From: Symbiodinium natans
Taxonomy: Eukaryota; Sar; Dinophyceae; Suessiales; Symbiodiniaceae
Length of the DNA: 55,000 bases
Assembly: GCA_905221605.1 (NCBI GenBank)
Contig: CAJNDS010001558.1
Coordinates: forward strand, 240,001-295,000
Reading direction: 5' to 3'
Position 1 is the stretch's first letter, and the number at the start of each line of letters is the position of its first letter. Below the pieces are notes generated by a model. It was given only the letters and a program-made list of their open reading frames with translations. It was not told the DNA's origin and did not search any database. Positions 46,403 to 55,000 of the stretch are shown here, piece after piece. A program made the translations under genes and the position numbers.

Positions 46403-47513
46403 GGGTTGAGATGTATGAGAAGCCCTGAGACCACCAGCGGTTGAGGCCCCGGGAACTTCTTTTGGTTGGCCTCTGTTTTTTTTTTCTGCTTGGTGCGGTA
46501 GGGGTAGAGCCTAAATCCTAAACCCTAACCCGAGCCCTAAGAAGCTCCAAGGTGGTCGAGCTCTCTGAGTAGAAATGAGGACAAACTCCTACGAAACCCG
46601 AAACGGTCTAAACCCTAAACCCTAAACTCCGAAAAGCCGAACCCTAAACCCTGACACCCTGGCCCCGAAATCCCCTCAACCCATGTTTTCCTAAACCTTA
46701 AACCCCATAAACCCTACAAACCCTACAAACCTATAACCCTATGAACCCTATAAACCTATAAACCCTGAACCCCGAAACGCTAAACCCCTAAACCCTAAAC
46801 CCTAACCCCGAAACCCTAGACCCTTAACCCCCAAAACCCCAAACCGTAAACCCTAATCCCTAAACCCTAAACCCTAAACCCCTAAAACCCTGAACCTTAG
46901 AATCCCTGTTTCTCGCGGCCCCGAGGATGGCTTCGGTTATGCAGACGACGTTCAGGCAGCCCGGCTGAGCTGAGAGGAGGCTGGGGTTTAGGGTTTGGGG
47001 TTTAGGGTTTAGGGTTTAGGGACCCTCAACCCGTCAAAGGCCTTCAAACTCTCCACCCGATGCACCATCAAGACCCCACAAGGTCTCGCACTCCTTGAAG
47101 AGGACTCCCAGATTGGTGAATTGGGTACCCTTTAAACATCCCTCAGACGTTAGGGGGTACCTCAGGGATACTTGATAATTGGGGTAAAGAAACAGCAAAA
47201 AAAGTTTTTTGCTAGGGTTCCAAGTTCAGGATAGATACAAGGCAATTGCCTATTGACCTATCAAGTAAGTTTGTGGCTCTCTTCCGCATGCGGTCGAGCC
47301 GGGACAAGCCTTGGCTTGGCGCACTTCTGTACTCCAAGTATCCTGAGGCCGAAACGCCCTACTCCGTAAACCCTAAACCCTAAACCCCAAACCCCAAACC
47401 CCAAACCCTAAACCCTAAGCCCTAAACCGGTGTGAAACTCAGCCCAGGTGCTCCATCGCCTGGGATGGCAAGGCTCCACGAGTCGACGGGCGAGAGTTGT
47501 TGCCTTCGTTCGG
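46403..47513. other. No supported gene; degenerate arrays and spacer
   Basis: Mostly CCCTAAA-like sequence with CCCTACAAACC and CCTATAAACC variants, an array-free stretch at about 47040-47350 containing a short inverted repeat (ATCCCTCAG/CTCAGGGAT, 47129-47171), then CCCTAAA/CCCCAAA at 47369-47430. Confidence 0.5.
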
Positions 47514-47660
47514 GTTTAGGGTTTAGGGTTTAGGGTTTAGGGTTTAGGGTTTAGGGTTTAGGGTTTAGGGTTTAGGGTTTAGGGTTTAGGGTTTAGGGTT
47601 TAGGGTTTAGGGTTTAGGGTTTAGGGTTTAGGGTTTAGGGTTTAGGGTTTAGGGTTTTAG
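47514..47660 (+). repeat. Longest perfect TTTAGGG array, about 20 units
   Basis: About 145 bp of uninterrupted GGGTTTA heptamers without a mismatch that I can see. Confidence 0.97.
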
Positions 47661-47679
47661 CCCTAGGAGGGCTCCAAGT

Positions 47680-47746
47680 ATACGAATAATACCTACATTG
47701 GGGTCTAAAGTCTGTAAATAGTACCTACTTTGGGCTATTTGGAGCC
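47680..47746. mobile_element. Small hairpin, GGCTCCAA/TTTGGAGCC
   Basis: GGGCTCCAAGTATACG and CTATTTGGAGCCGG frame two similar internal halves (AATAATACCTACATTGGGG and AATAGTACCTACTTTGGG). Confidence 0.45.
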
Positions 47747-47857
47747 GGAATACTGACTGGTCGTTTTCCGTTTTGTTATTGTACTACAACAACCCCCAGC
47801 ACCCTATTCTAATTATTCAGGCCCCTCTTGCAAGTGCCGTAGGCAGTCCTCCTCTTC

Positions 47858-47885
47858 CTGCGTCGTCGTCGTCGTCGTCGTCGTC

Positions 47886-47919
<34 letters not shown>

Positions 47920-47960
47920 CAGTAGGAGGAGCAGCAGGAGTAGGAGGAGTAGTATTGTGA
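47858..47960 (+). repeat. (GTC)n(GTA)n trinucleotide tract
   Basis: CGTCGTCGTC then GTAGTAGTAG with GGA interruptions. Minus-strand poly-Leu/Tyr/Asp frames over it are low-complexity artefacts. Confidence 0.95.
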
Positions 47961-48056
47961 TATCCACAAATGACAGTCGTAGGGACATCTGGCAGTTGAC
48001 CACGCCAGACTCACCTAAGCGCCCTCAGCACAAGCAGCCTCTGACTTGCCAGCTGT

Positions 48057-48200
48057 TGTAAATAATAATAATAATAACAGTAATAATGATAATGATAATA
48101 ATAACAAGTCTAATAATAATACTAATCATCATAATAGCAATAATAATAATAATAATAATAGTAATAATAATAATAATAGTAATAATAATAATAATAGCTG
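48057..48200 (+). repeat. (AAT)n trinucleotide tract
   Basis: AATAATAAT with AAC, GAT and CAT interruptions; it codes poly-Asn or poly-Ile in frame. 100 bp from the (GTC/GTA) tract. Confidence 0.95.
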
Positions 48201-48780
48201 TTGCGAGGCTATCTGGCCTATCACTTCTACCCGAACTGGTTGCCGGCCTCCCGACTCAAGCTCTCTTGACAGTTTGGCCTTGGAACACAGACTCCCAGCC
48301 TAAACCCTAAACCCTAAACCCTAAACCCTAAACCCTAAGCCCCCAAGTCCTCTTTTAGCCCAGTCGTATATGACTTGGCCCTAAACTTTTGCGGGATCTT
48401 GCAAAATGTCTATTCGGGTTTCGATTTTACGTCGACCTTTGCAAGAGCGTCTCGCAGGCGAAGTTCCGTATTGCTGATGACCTCGCAGTCCTAACAGCCC
48501 TGTCATACCCTCAAGCCTGAAAACACCCTGATCTACCCAGAGAACCTCAGAGCCCTAACCCTCTACACCCCTGAACCCCTAAGCGCCCTAAGCCCTCTAC
48601 TCCGCCTAAACCCGAACGCTAAACCCCCTGATATCCATGCTGAAGACCCCTCACCCCTAAACCCGAAACCCTAAACCCGGAACCCTGAACCCTAAACCCT
48701 AAACCCTAAACCCTAAACCCTAGCCCTAAACCCCAAATCCCCAAAACCCCTAATGGGCATCCTAGACGGGCCCTCGACAG

Positions 48781-48864
48781 AATGCCTCAGGAGGGACAGC
48801 GGACCGAGCAGGACTACGCGCGGAAGGTCTCGCAGGCCCGTCCGACCTCGTGGATGCCGAAAGG
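48781..48864 (+). CDS. Exon-like island (unknown)
   Basis: Acceptor CCCTCGACAG; MPQEGQRTEQDYARKVSQ then ARPTSWMPK, ending at a TTTAGGG array that would supply the donor. Confidence 0.35.
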
Positions 48865-49107
48865 GTTTAGGGTTTAGGGTTTAGGGTGTAGGGTTTAGGG
48901 TTTGGGGTTTAGGGTTTAGGGTTTAGGGTTTAGGGTTTAGGGTTTAGGGTTTAGGGTTTAGGGTTTAGGGTGGTCAGGTTCCGGTTTTGGGGTAGGGTTG
49001 GGGGCTTACGGGTTTTCGGGTTTGCATCTTTTCGGGTTGCGGGCTACAGGACTCAAGGGCCTTTGTCGGGGGCATCCATCACATCCCATCATCCTTAATT
49101 CAACTTA

Positions 49108-49209
49108 GTAGCCCAGCGGTACCCTTTTACTTTTTTTGGTTCTGGGTTCCCTTCTGAAGTAACCAACCCAAACAAGGGTGCCCTTATTATAAGATGGTCG
49201 CTGGGCTAC
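49108..49209. mobile_element. MITE family B, subtype 1, with flanking coding-like islands
   Basis: GTAGCCCAGCGGTACCC ... GGTTCTGGGTTCCCTTC ... ACAAGGGTGCCCTTATT ... CTGGGCTAC. Just upstream a frame reads AFVGGIHHIPSSLIQL up to GTAGCC; just downstream, after CTACTGAG, a frame reads RTLKPDMCSGLFPST. The element could be an intron. Confidence 0.65.
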
Positions 49210-49393
49210 TGAGCGGACCTTAAAGCCCGACATGTGTTCAGGCCTGTTTCCCTCAACCCTCAAACCCAAAGCCCCAAAAACTCGAAAAGTCCCTCATCCG
49301 GCCCTAAACCCTGAACCCTACACTTCAAAAGCCCTAAACCTTAAACCCTAAACCCTCAACCTTAAACCCTACACCCCGAACCCTTAACCCTAA

Positions 49394-49455
49394 GTTTCGA
49401 GGACTTGGCGGGCATTCAGGACCGCCGCCTGGACTCAACCGCACAAATTGGGGTT
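49394..49455 (+). CDS. Exon-like island (unknown)
   Basis: FEDLAGIQDRRLDSTAQIG, natural composition, 20 bp before MITE family A copy 5. Confidence 0.35.
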
Positions 49456-49472
49456 AGAATAGGGTTTGGGGT

Positions 49473-49605
49473 TTACTTGGATGTTCATGGTACTTATTAA
49501 CAAATATAACTGTACTTAGAACCCACTTGTAAGCCCCTTAACTGCCCCAATACGGTTGAAAGTACAGTTATAAGTGCAGTTATAATTGGATGAACCTCCA
49601 AGTAG
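49473..49605. mobile_element. MITE family A copy 5
   Basis: TTACTTGGATGTTCATGGTA ... TATAACTGTACTTAGAACCC ... AAAGTACAGTTATAAGTG ... TGGATGAACCTCCAAGTAG. Part of the right outer arm (AATAAGTACCA) is deleted. Confidence 0.75.
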
Positions 49606-50049
49606 GGGTTTTAGGGTTTAGGGTTTCGGGGTTTAGGGTGGTTTAGGGATTCGCCGTTTCAGGTCGGGGTTTCGGATCTTCGGGGGTTTGGGGATTTTGG
49701 AAACAGACCCGAGTCTGCCAACATTGCTCCGAAAGCCGAAAAGCCACGCCTTAGGGGCTTAGGGTTAGGGCTTTATAGGGGGTTTAGGGTTTAGGGTTTA
49801 GGGTTAGAGGGGTTTAGGGTTTCGGGTTTAGGGTTAGGGGTTTAGGGTTAGGGCTTCAGGGGGTTTAGGGACTGGCGGGTTTAGTTCAGGGTTTAGGGGT
49901 CTCCTGCCTAAGGCACGTTGATCACGGAATTTGGGGCCGGCCTGGATTTGTCTGACGACCAGAAGGCTGCCCGGCTTAGGGTGTAGGGTTTAAGGTTTAA
50001 GGTTTAGGGTTTAGGGTTTAGGGTTAGGGTTTAGGGTTAGCGTTTAGGG

Positions 50050-51280
50050 TCCGGTTGAGGTTTGGGGTGTTCGGGTTTCGGGTTAAGGGTTTGGGGTGGC
50101 TGGGGGTTTAGGGTTCCCAGCCCCAGGTAGGTTTTGATGTCAAAGCCTTCTTTGCTTGGCACTCCGGATGGAAGGCCTAAGCCCTACACCCGACGTGGTG
50201 CTATAATATGCACGTGCCCAAACCCTCAACACCCTGACTGAAGCAGCAAAAGTTATTCAGACTCTTCTCACGGCGCGGACAAGTGTCTCAGAAGAAGCCT
50301 TCGTTCGGGTACTTGCGTTCTTACGACAGTGTCTGTGCCCCATAAGAGCTTAATAGGCCCATGTTTCCTACGGCTAGAGCGCAATAAGGTCTGTATAGCG
50401 GGCGTGCACAGGATGCACGTGGACATGCTCCCTAAACCCTATGCCCTCCTCCCAAAAAACCCTGAACCCTGCTTCCTTTGAGAGACAGCTGAGTAGCAGT
50501 GCACACCCGGTCACTGCCTTGACTTCTTGTCGCCCTAAGACCTATAGAGCGCCAAAGCGATGACGCCCTGGATCGCCCTAAACGCCTTGGAGCACCAACA
50601 CCCAACACTTAACCCTATACGGCTGAGCGTTGTGAGAAGAAATCGGCTATTGGAAGCGAGGGTCAGGAAAAGGTACTCTTTTTGCAGAAGCAGAACAAGT
50701 TAATGACCTTTTTTGCTTTCCTGTGACGAGGGTCGTTTGGGCAAGTCCGCAGGGATCAGGTACCTTTTTTGGAAGCAGAAAAAGGTACTGTTTTGCTTTC
50801 CTGTGAGGCGGGTCTCTTGGGCAAGGCCGCAGGAAAAAAGGTACCTTTTTGAATCTCGTAATGCAAATTCACGCTCTGGAAATAGACCCTGGTTTTTTTA
50901 AAAATATCTTTCAGCTTCAGACTCTGATGTATAACTACCAAAATAAAAGTTGATCTGTTTTTTTCATAGTCCCAGACCGTAGCCTTAAACCCCATAACCC
51001 GATTACCTAAACCCGAATCCCTGATTCCCAGAGTTGCGAAGCCCTGGAGCCTCTTAAACCCTAAACCCCAAACCCTAAATCCTACACCCTAAACCTTAAA
51101 CCCTAAACCCTAAGCCCGAAACCCTAAACCCTAAACCTCAACAGCCGCCCTAAAAGGGGCCCTCGCTGTTTGCGAGGCTGGTCGCGAGCCATCCGAGGAT
51201 GCCCAGTGCCCCAGATTTTGAGGGTTTCAGGGTTTAGGGTTTGGGGTTTAGGGTATAGGGCTTAGGGTTCGGGATTGGCG
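50050..51280. other. No supported gene; spacer with few arrays
   Basis: About 1.2 kb poor in heptamers except 51055-51145. It contains an 80-bp tandem duplication at 50711-50850. Short open frames (62-79 codons at 50713-50995) span the duplication and are not convincing. Confidence 0.45.
50711..50850 (+). repeat. 80-bp tandem duplication (TTTTGCTTTCCTGTGA)
   Basis: TTTTGCTTTCCTGTGA, GGGTC, TTGGGCAAG, CCGCAGG and GGTACCTTTTT recur in the same order at 50711 and 50791. A still older partial copy (AGCGAGGGTCAGGAAAAGGT) precedes it at about 50656. Confidence 0.8.
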
Positions 51281-51418
51281 TTTTGGGGTTGGGGTTTTGG
51301 GGTTGGGTTTGGGGTTTGGGGTCTGGGTCTAAAATAGGGTCTAAGATTTGGGGTTTATGGTTTTTGCTGCGAGTGCGCTTCGGGGGTCGGCGGACGGGTT
51401 TAGGGTTGTCTACATGGT

Positions 51419-53561
51419 TTGGTGGAACAGGGGTTAATTATCGCTTCGACAAACTTTGGAGAACATCCACCCTCTGGTATTTGCAGAATGGTTTCGTTTG
51501 ACCCCAGAAAGAGCAGCCGGCCATGTGGCAAATCTTCAACTCAAGACTCACAAAAAAGCACAATTGAAGGAAGGCAAGTGCATTGTTCTGGTCGAGTAAC
51601 ATAAGCATGAATGCATGAGCGCCGCTTCTTTGAGAGCCAAGATTTTGCGCGCATCACAAATGCAAGTCATCTGGCTTGCCATCAGGGGATCGAGGGGCAA
51701 CTCCAAGAGCATTTCGCCAAGCTATACTTCCGTCTTCAGTACGCACGCAACAAAACGCCAGGCCTGTGCAACTAGAGTACCATATGCAAAAATGCTGACG
51801 ACCTTGATTTTTGCCGCTTCCAACGCTGTCCTGCGGCAGGTGGAAGATGCACCGTGCTCTGCGCCGCCTTGCGCCGCATGGCAGCGGTAGGTGAGAGGTG
51901 TCTTCCTTGGCTTGTTGCGGGCCACCTGATTTTCCTCCTGTCTTGCAACGCTCCGTTCACTGCAGCCAACTTCAAGCCTCCCCCCAGCCTCGACTCCGCG
52001 CAACTGTCCCTGCCAACATGGCCACTGTGGTATTCGACGCGGCTTTCGTCCGGGCTTTTTGCGACGCCAGCCAGGATGTACCTCGCGTGCCTCCCATGCC
52101 GGCGCTTGACGCGAGCAAGCTTGGGCAAGCCGCACTTTTGGCTTGGGTGCGCCGCAATGATAGGGACGTCCGATCTGAGAAGACGGAGTATTTTCTTCAC
52201 CAACTCTGAATGCTCCCAAGAGCTCAGCAAGCAAGCTTGCTGGAGCGAAGTGCAATTTGTGGTCATCAAGAAAGGTGGTGGGGGTTCCCCCCCGCCCCAA
52301 CATCCGCCCGAAGCACTGCCTTCCAATGGGTGGCGGATTTCTTCGCGGCCGAGTTGGGTACCGCTGTGGAGGTGTCCGAGCAAGGAGGACATGCGGCGGC
52401 GCGTTACGACTCTGACACCGAATGAGAAGACATCCAGCGTCCAACTGCGGGTTCCCAAGTATCACCAAACGATGCAACAACCTTGTTCAGCTGTTCAGCT
52501 CAGCTCCCTTCCAAGGATGGTGCTGATGATTGGGAGACAATCTTGGAAGAGAACCTCCTGGTGGAGGCTCGCCATAAAGGGTGCGCTAAAATAGCGATAA
52601 AGGGCGAAGGATGTTCACCCTTCGCACGCATGGCTGTATCATTGTGTTGAAGAGCAATGATGTGTCCAGATGTGTCCAATGCGGCTGGTGAGGAACTCCG
52701 TCGCCGAGACTCGCCGGGCAGGATGCACCTCCAGAAATTTTCGATCCTCTGTGCAGCCAGGAGGAGCCCCTTTTCTTACAGGGATGGGTGCGCAAAAGCA
52801 TCCTGTTGCCCGCCTTTGCACGGAGCTACAGGACCCCTGTCTACTGTGTGGGTCGGGGCGCAACCTCCGCCAAGCCGCCAATCTTGAGGAGGTACCGTGC
52901 ACAGGGGAGTGCAGAACCCCTCCATGCCATGATCGCAAGGACGCCGGGATAGTGTTTTTAAGCCCTGCGAGCTCCGCCGCCCAATCGCTCCTCAGCAGCG
53001 GTGCCAGTGTTCCCGACGAACTTTTGGTGGGCGGGCGGCGCAAAGCAGCCGACGGCCAGGCTGAGGTGGGGCCCAGCATCGGCCTGGTCTGTAGACTCGT
53101 CACTACCGAGTCTGGCTGAATTTGAAGTCTTCTGAGGGCAGTGTGGGGCTGCGCAAGCTGAGGGTCATGGTCAGCGACTTGCAGGCCAGCGCAGAAGTCT
53201 GGTTGCCTGAAGCTTCAAGCTCCCGCCCCTGCGCAAATGCCGTCGCGCGGGCAACCTGGCTGGGACTTTCTGGACTCCGGCCCAGGGCGAGCCGATGCTC
53301 AACGCACAAGTTTTTGCGTCCTTGCTTTTGCGGGCCATGAAAATTGATGCTTGGCTGGCCAAGCTGCAAAAAATGACAGCGCAGAGCAGCCAGCAGGTTG
53401 CCTGCGCACTGCCTCGCGCGGCAGTTCCTGCCCCGGACGGCTACTCAGCCACATGGCTGGTTCCGCCAAACAATCAACCGCCTGCAGGGCCGGAGAAGCT
53501 GAGCAGCTTCTTCTTGCATTTTTTGAGAAAGGGCCCTGATCTCAGCGATTGCCTACTATAG
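51419..53561 (+). pseudogene. Array-free coding-like block with TGA codons and frame changes
   Basis: 2.1 kb without telomeric heptamers, GC-rich. Frame 1 reads MATVVFDAAFVRAFCDAS, PMPALDASKLGQAALLAW, SEKTEYFLHQL to TGA 52207. It resumes past it as STAFQWVADFFAAELGTA to TGA 52423, then DDWETILEENLLVEARHK to TGA 52645. Between these, frame 3 reads SQELSKQACWSEVQFVVI. Frame 2 covers 52670-53119 (PVARLCTELQDPCLLCGS, SSGASVPDELLVGGRRKA), and frame 3 covers about 53265-53561 (EPMLNAQVFASLLLRAMK, GYSATWLVPPNNQPPAGP, TAG end). All pieces look coding and collinear. Options are a decayed gene with indels, or a gene with several short introns (GA donors could explain each T|GA). The 252- and 228-codon minus-strand frames are probably GC-rich shadows. 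Family not recognised. Confidence 0.42.
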
Positions 53562-54010
53562 TAACTATAGTTCCACACATGTATGGTTTAGTGAGTTTTT
53601 CAGGGCTCATGTCCGGTCAAAGTATTGGCCCAAGACCCAGCACTTCTCCCCCTTAAATATAATATTGCACGGGCCTATAAGCGTATTAGTATTTTGGGTC
53701 CCGTTTTAAGGGATCTTTTATTGCATGCTGAGTTAAAAGCCCCTCTAAAAGACTTATATTATAATGGGGCTTTTACCTACAGCATTAATGTTGACTTCGC
53801 ATTCATAAACCCCCCCCCCCCCCTTGATTGATCAATCTCTCCGGCCAGGGCCTCCTCAATTATGTTCGCCTAAATCCTGTACTATTAGTTTTAGTATTAG
53901 GTAGTAGCACCACGGCTGGATTTTACAATTGTGGGGGGTTGCATTATTGTGTTCCGGCAGCTGGATTTTACAATTGCGGCGGGAATCATTAATGTGAAGT
54001 CAACATTAAA
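53562..54010. mobile_element. AT-rich region with inverted and direct repeats
   Basis: CATTAATGTTGACTTCGCAT (53782-53801) is mirrored by CATTAATGTGAAGTCAACAT (53987-54006). CTGGATTTTACAATTG occurs twice (53915, 53961). A C15-type run is at 53809-53823. Probably a decayed MITE; the 68-codon plus frame across it is not convincing. Confidence 0.4.
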
Positions 54011-54540
54011 GGGGGAAAAGTAAAAGAAAAAAGTGTTTCGTTCGTGACTTTACTTCGTTTCATGCGATCGTTCCTTGCGTTCACTCCTTATAAACTCGTA
54101 CATTCACTTGAAACGACAACCCCTATTTTCTTCACGGGTCCTTACGGCTTACGGCGGGAGGGGGGGTCCAAGGGGATGAGGTAGCCCAATGTTCCCCAAC
54201 AATCTCCGCATTGTCCCAACATCCTTAAAACCTCAAGTCCCAAGTTTCTCTCAGGTTTCTCGGGAGCTTCCACTCTATAGTAGAACACCCTACACACCCC
54301 ATGCTATGTAAACCCTGTGAGCCCTACACGCCCTACACCCCAAGCTCTTAATCCTCGCCTCTAAGCCCTGTAAACAACTATCGACCCTATAGACCCCATG
54401 AACATAAACCTCAGCCCAGACGCCCTATCAACCCCAAAAGCCCTAAACGCCCAAACCCTGAATTTGAAGCCCTAAACTCCTAAACTCCTAAACCCTAAAA
54501 CCCTAAACCCCCTAAACCCCTACACCCCTACACCCCTACA
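54011..54540. other. No supported gene
   Basis: An unusual CGTTTC/ACTTCGTTTCATGCG-rich stretch (54030-54110) is followed by degenerate CCCTAAA-like sequence to 54540. Confidence 0.45.
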
Positions 54541-54559
54541 CTCTGAAAAAACTCCCCAG

Positions 54560-54609
54560 GTGCCTTCGCGGTCTTGCTGCAGCTGTGCGGCAGCTGCCTT
54601 CGCTGCAAG
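54560..54609 (+). CDS. Exon-like island (unknown)
   Basis: Acceptor AAACTCCCCAG, frame AFAVLLQLCGSCLRCK with a CxxCxxxC-like pattern, donor AAG|GTGCTC. Both splice signals are good; not recognised. Confidence 0.42.
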
Positions 54610-54778
54610 GTGCTCACCCCGCCAACCCCCTTTCGGTTGAACGGATGAGGGGTTCAGGGGTTAGGGGAAAAGGGTATTCTGTCATAGGGTTAAAGCCCAA
54701 ACCCTTAACCCCTAAACCTTAGACCCCAGATTGGGTTTAGGGTTTGACGGCTTAGGGTTTAGGGTTTCGGGGGCCTCC

Positions 54779-54890
54779 AAAGCCCTGAAGCCCCGCTGCA
54801 GGCGCCTTTCACTGGCACGGCTGGGACAACGGAGCGCCTTGCCTAGCTTGGGCCTGGCGGGAGCTGCAGGGGGCTTGGTGCTTTATAAGT
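54779..54890 (+). CDS. Exon-like island (unknown)
   Basis: ALKPRCRRLSLARLGQRSAL then PSLGLAGAAGGLVLYK, basic then hydrophobic, at the right end of the window; continuation unknown. Confidence 0.3.
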
Positions 54891-55000
54891 TTAGGGCGTC
54901 GTTCGGGTTTAGGGTTGAGGGCCTTCAGCTGCTAAGGCTTAGGACTGTAGAGTTCCTGGGTTCTGGGGGGGGGCTTTAGAGTGTTAGGCCTGTTAGGCTC

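Noticed and set aside
47809-48310. Poly-Leu, poly-Tyr, poly-Asn and poly-Ile ORFs
   Set aside because: Trinucleotide repeats stay open in several frames by nature; no flanking coding signal.
51722-52480. Minus-strand ORFs of 252 and 228 codons as genes
   Set aside because: They overlap plus-strand frames with more natural composition, are Arg/Pro/Gly-rich as expected for the complement of GC-rich coding DNA, and mutually overlap in two frames.
51898-52647. TGA reassigned to an amino acid
   Set aside because: Other supported genes in the window read with the standard code, and dinoflagellate nuclei use it; TGA positions are equally explained by decay or GA splice donors.
1-55000. True chromosome end (telomere)
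   Set aside because: Arrays occur in both orientations throughout, are degenerate, and alternate with unique and coding sequence; neither window end is a terminal uninterrupted array.

Overview
The window looks like nuclear DNA of a dinoflagellate, probably of the Symbiodiniaceae/Suessiales type. Three things point there. First, a gene at the left end encodes a ubiquitin-like N-terminus fused to ankyrin repeats, a protein style common in dinoflagellates. Second, the best-supported introns use GC and GA as well as GT donors, always with AG acceptors, which is a dinoflagellate habit. Third, short coding islands are spread over tens of kilobases. Between the islands the sequence is filled, in both orientations, with TTTAGGG/CCCTAAA telomere-type heptamers and degenerate variants of them. 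These arrays are interstitial: there is coding sequence on both sides, and direct and inverted blocks alternate, so this is not a chromosome end.

Layout. At 1-2239 there are degenerate arrays. At 2240-3731 lies the ubiquitin-like/ankyrin gene, which I read as two exons joined by a 157-bp GA-AG intron. From 3.7 to about 20 kb, arrays alternate with plus-strand exon-like islands of 50-190 bp; I do not recognise these and most are weakly supported. From 19.3 (or 21.1) to 32.5 kb lies the best gene in the window. At least ten exons read in order on the plus strand, with compatible splice phases at most junctions, and spell a Cys-rich protein that I recognise from memory as a multicopy dinoflagellate family of unknown function. 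Its hallmarks are FYMYRAQ, NVNAANLPGVMWYL, CPRHYNITR, WYSLPGRCP, an SCTW...AELEG stretch and PFWDG. From 32.6 to 51 kb there are more arrays and more plus-strand exon-like islands, including one phase-compatible pair at 44899/45879 and several islands ending in a stop codon. From 51.4 to 53.56 kb is an array-free, coding-like block whose reading frame is broken by TGA codons and frame changes (pseudogene or split gene). From 53.6 kb to the end there is AT-rich inverted-repeat sequence and then degenerate arrays again.

Mobile DNA. I see at least six families of small terminal-inverted-repeat elements (MITE-like). The most interesting, family A (ends CTACTTGG/CCAAGTAG), has five near-complete copies. 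One copy forms a whole intron of the main gene, with the donor and acceptor inside its inverted repeats; it is a candidate introner. Two copies carry telomeric heptamers inserted inside the element, so those heptamers arrived after the element did.

Limits. Exon boundaries were placed by eye from splice dinucleotides, phase and remembered family motifs. An open frame of 25-40 codons in a short GC-rich island is often chance, so many island calls have low confidence. I saw no rRNA, no convincing tRNA, no spliced-leader gene or relic, and no CRISPR array.
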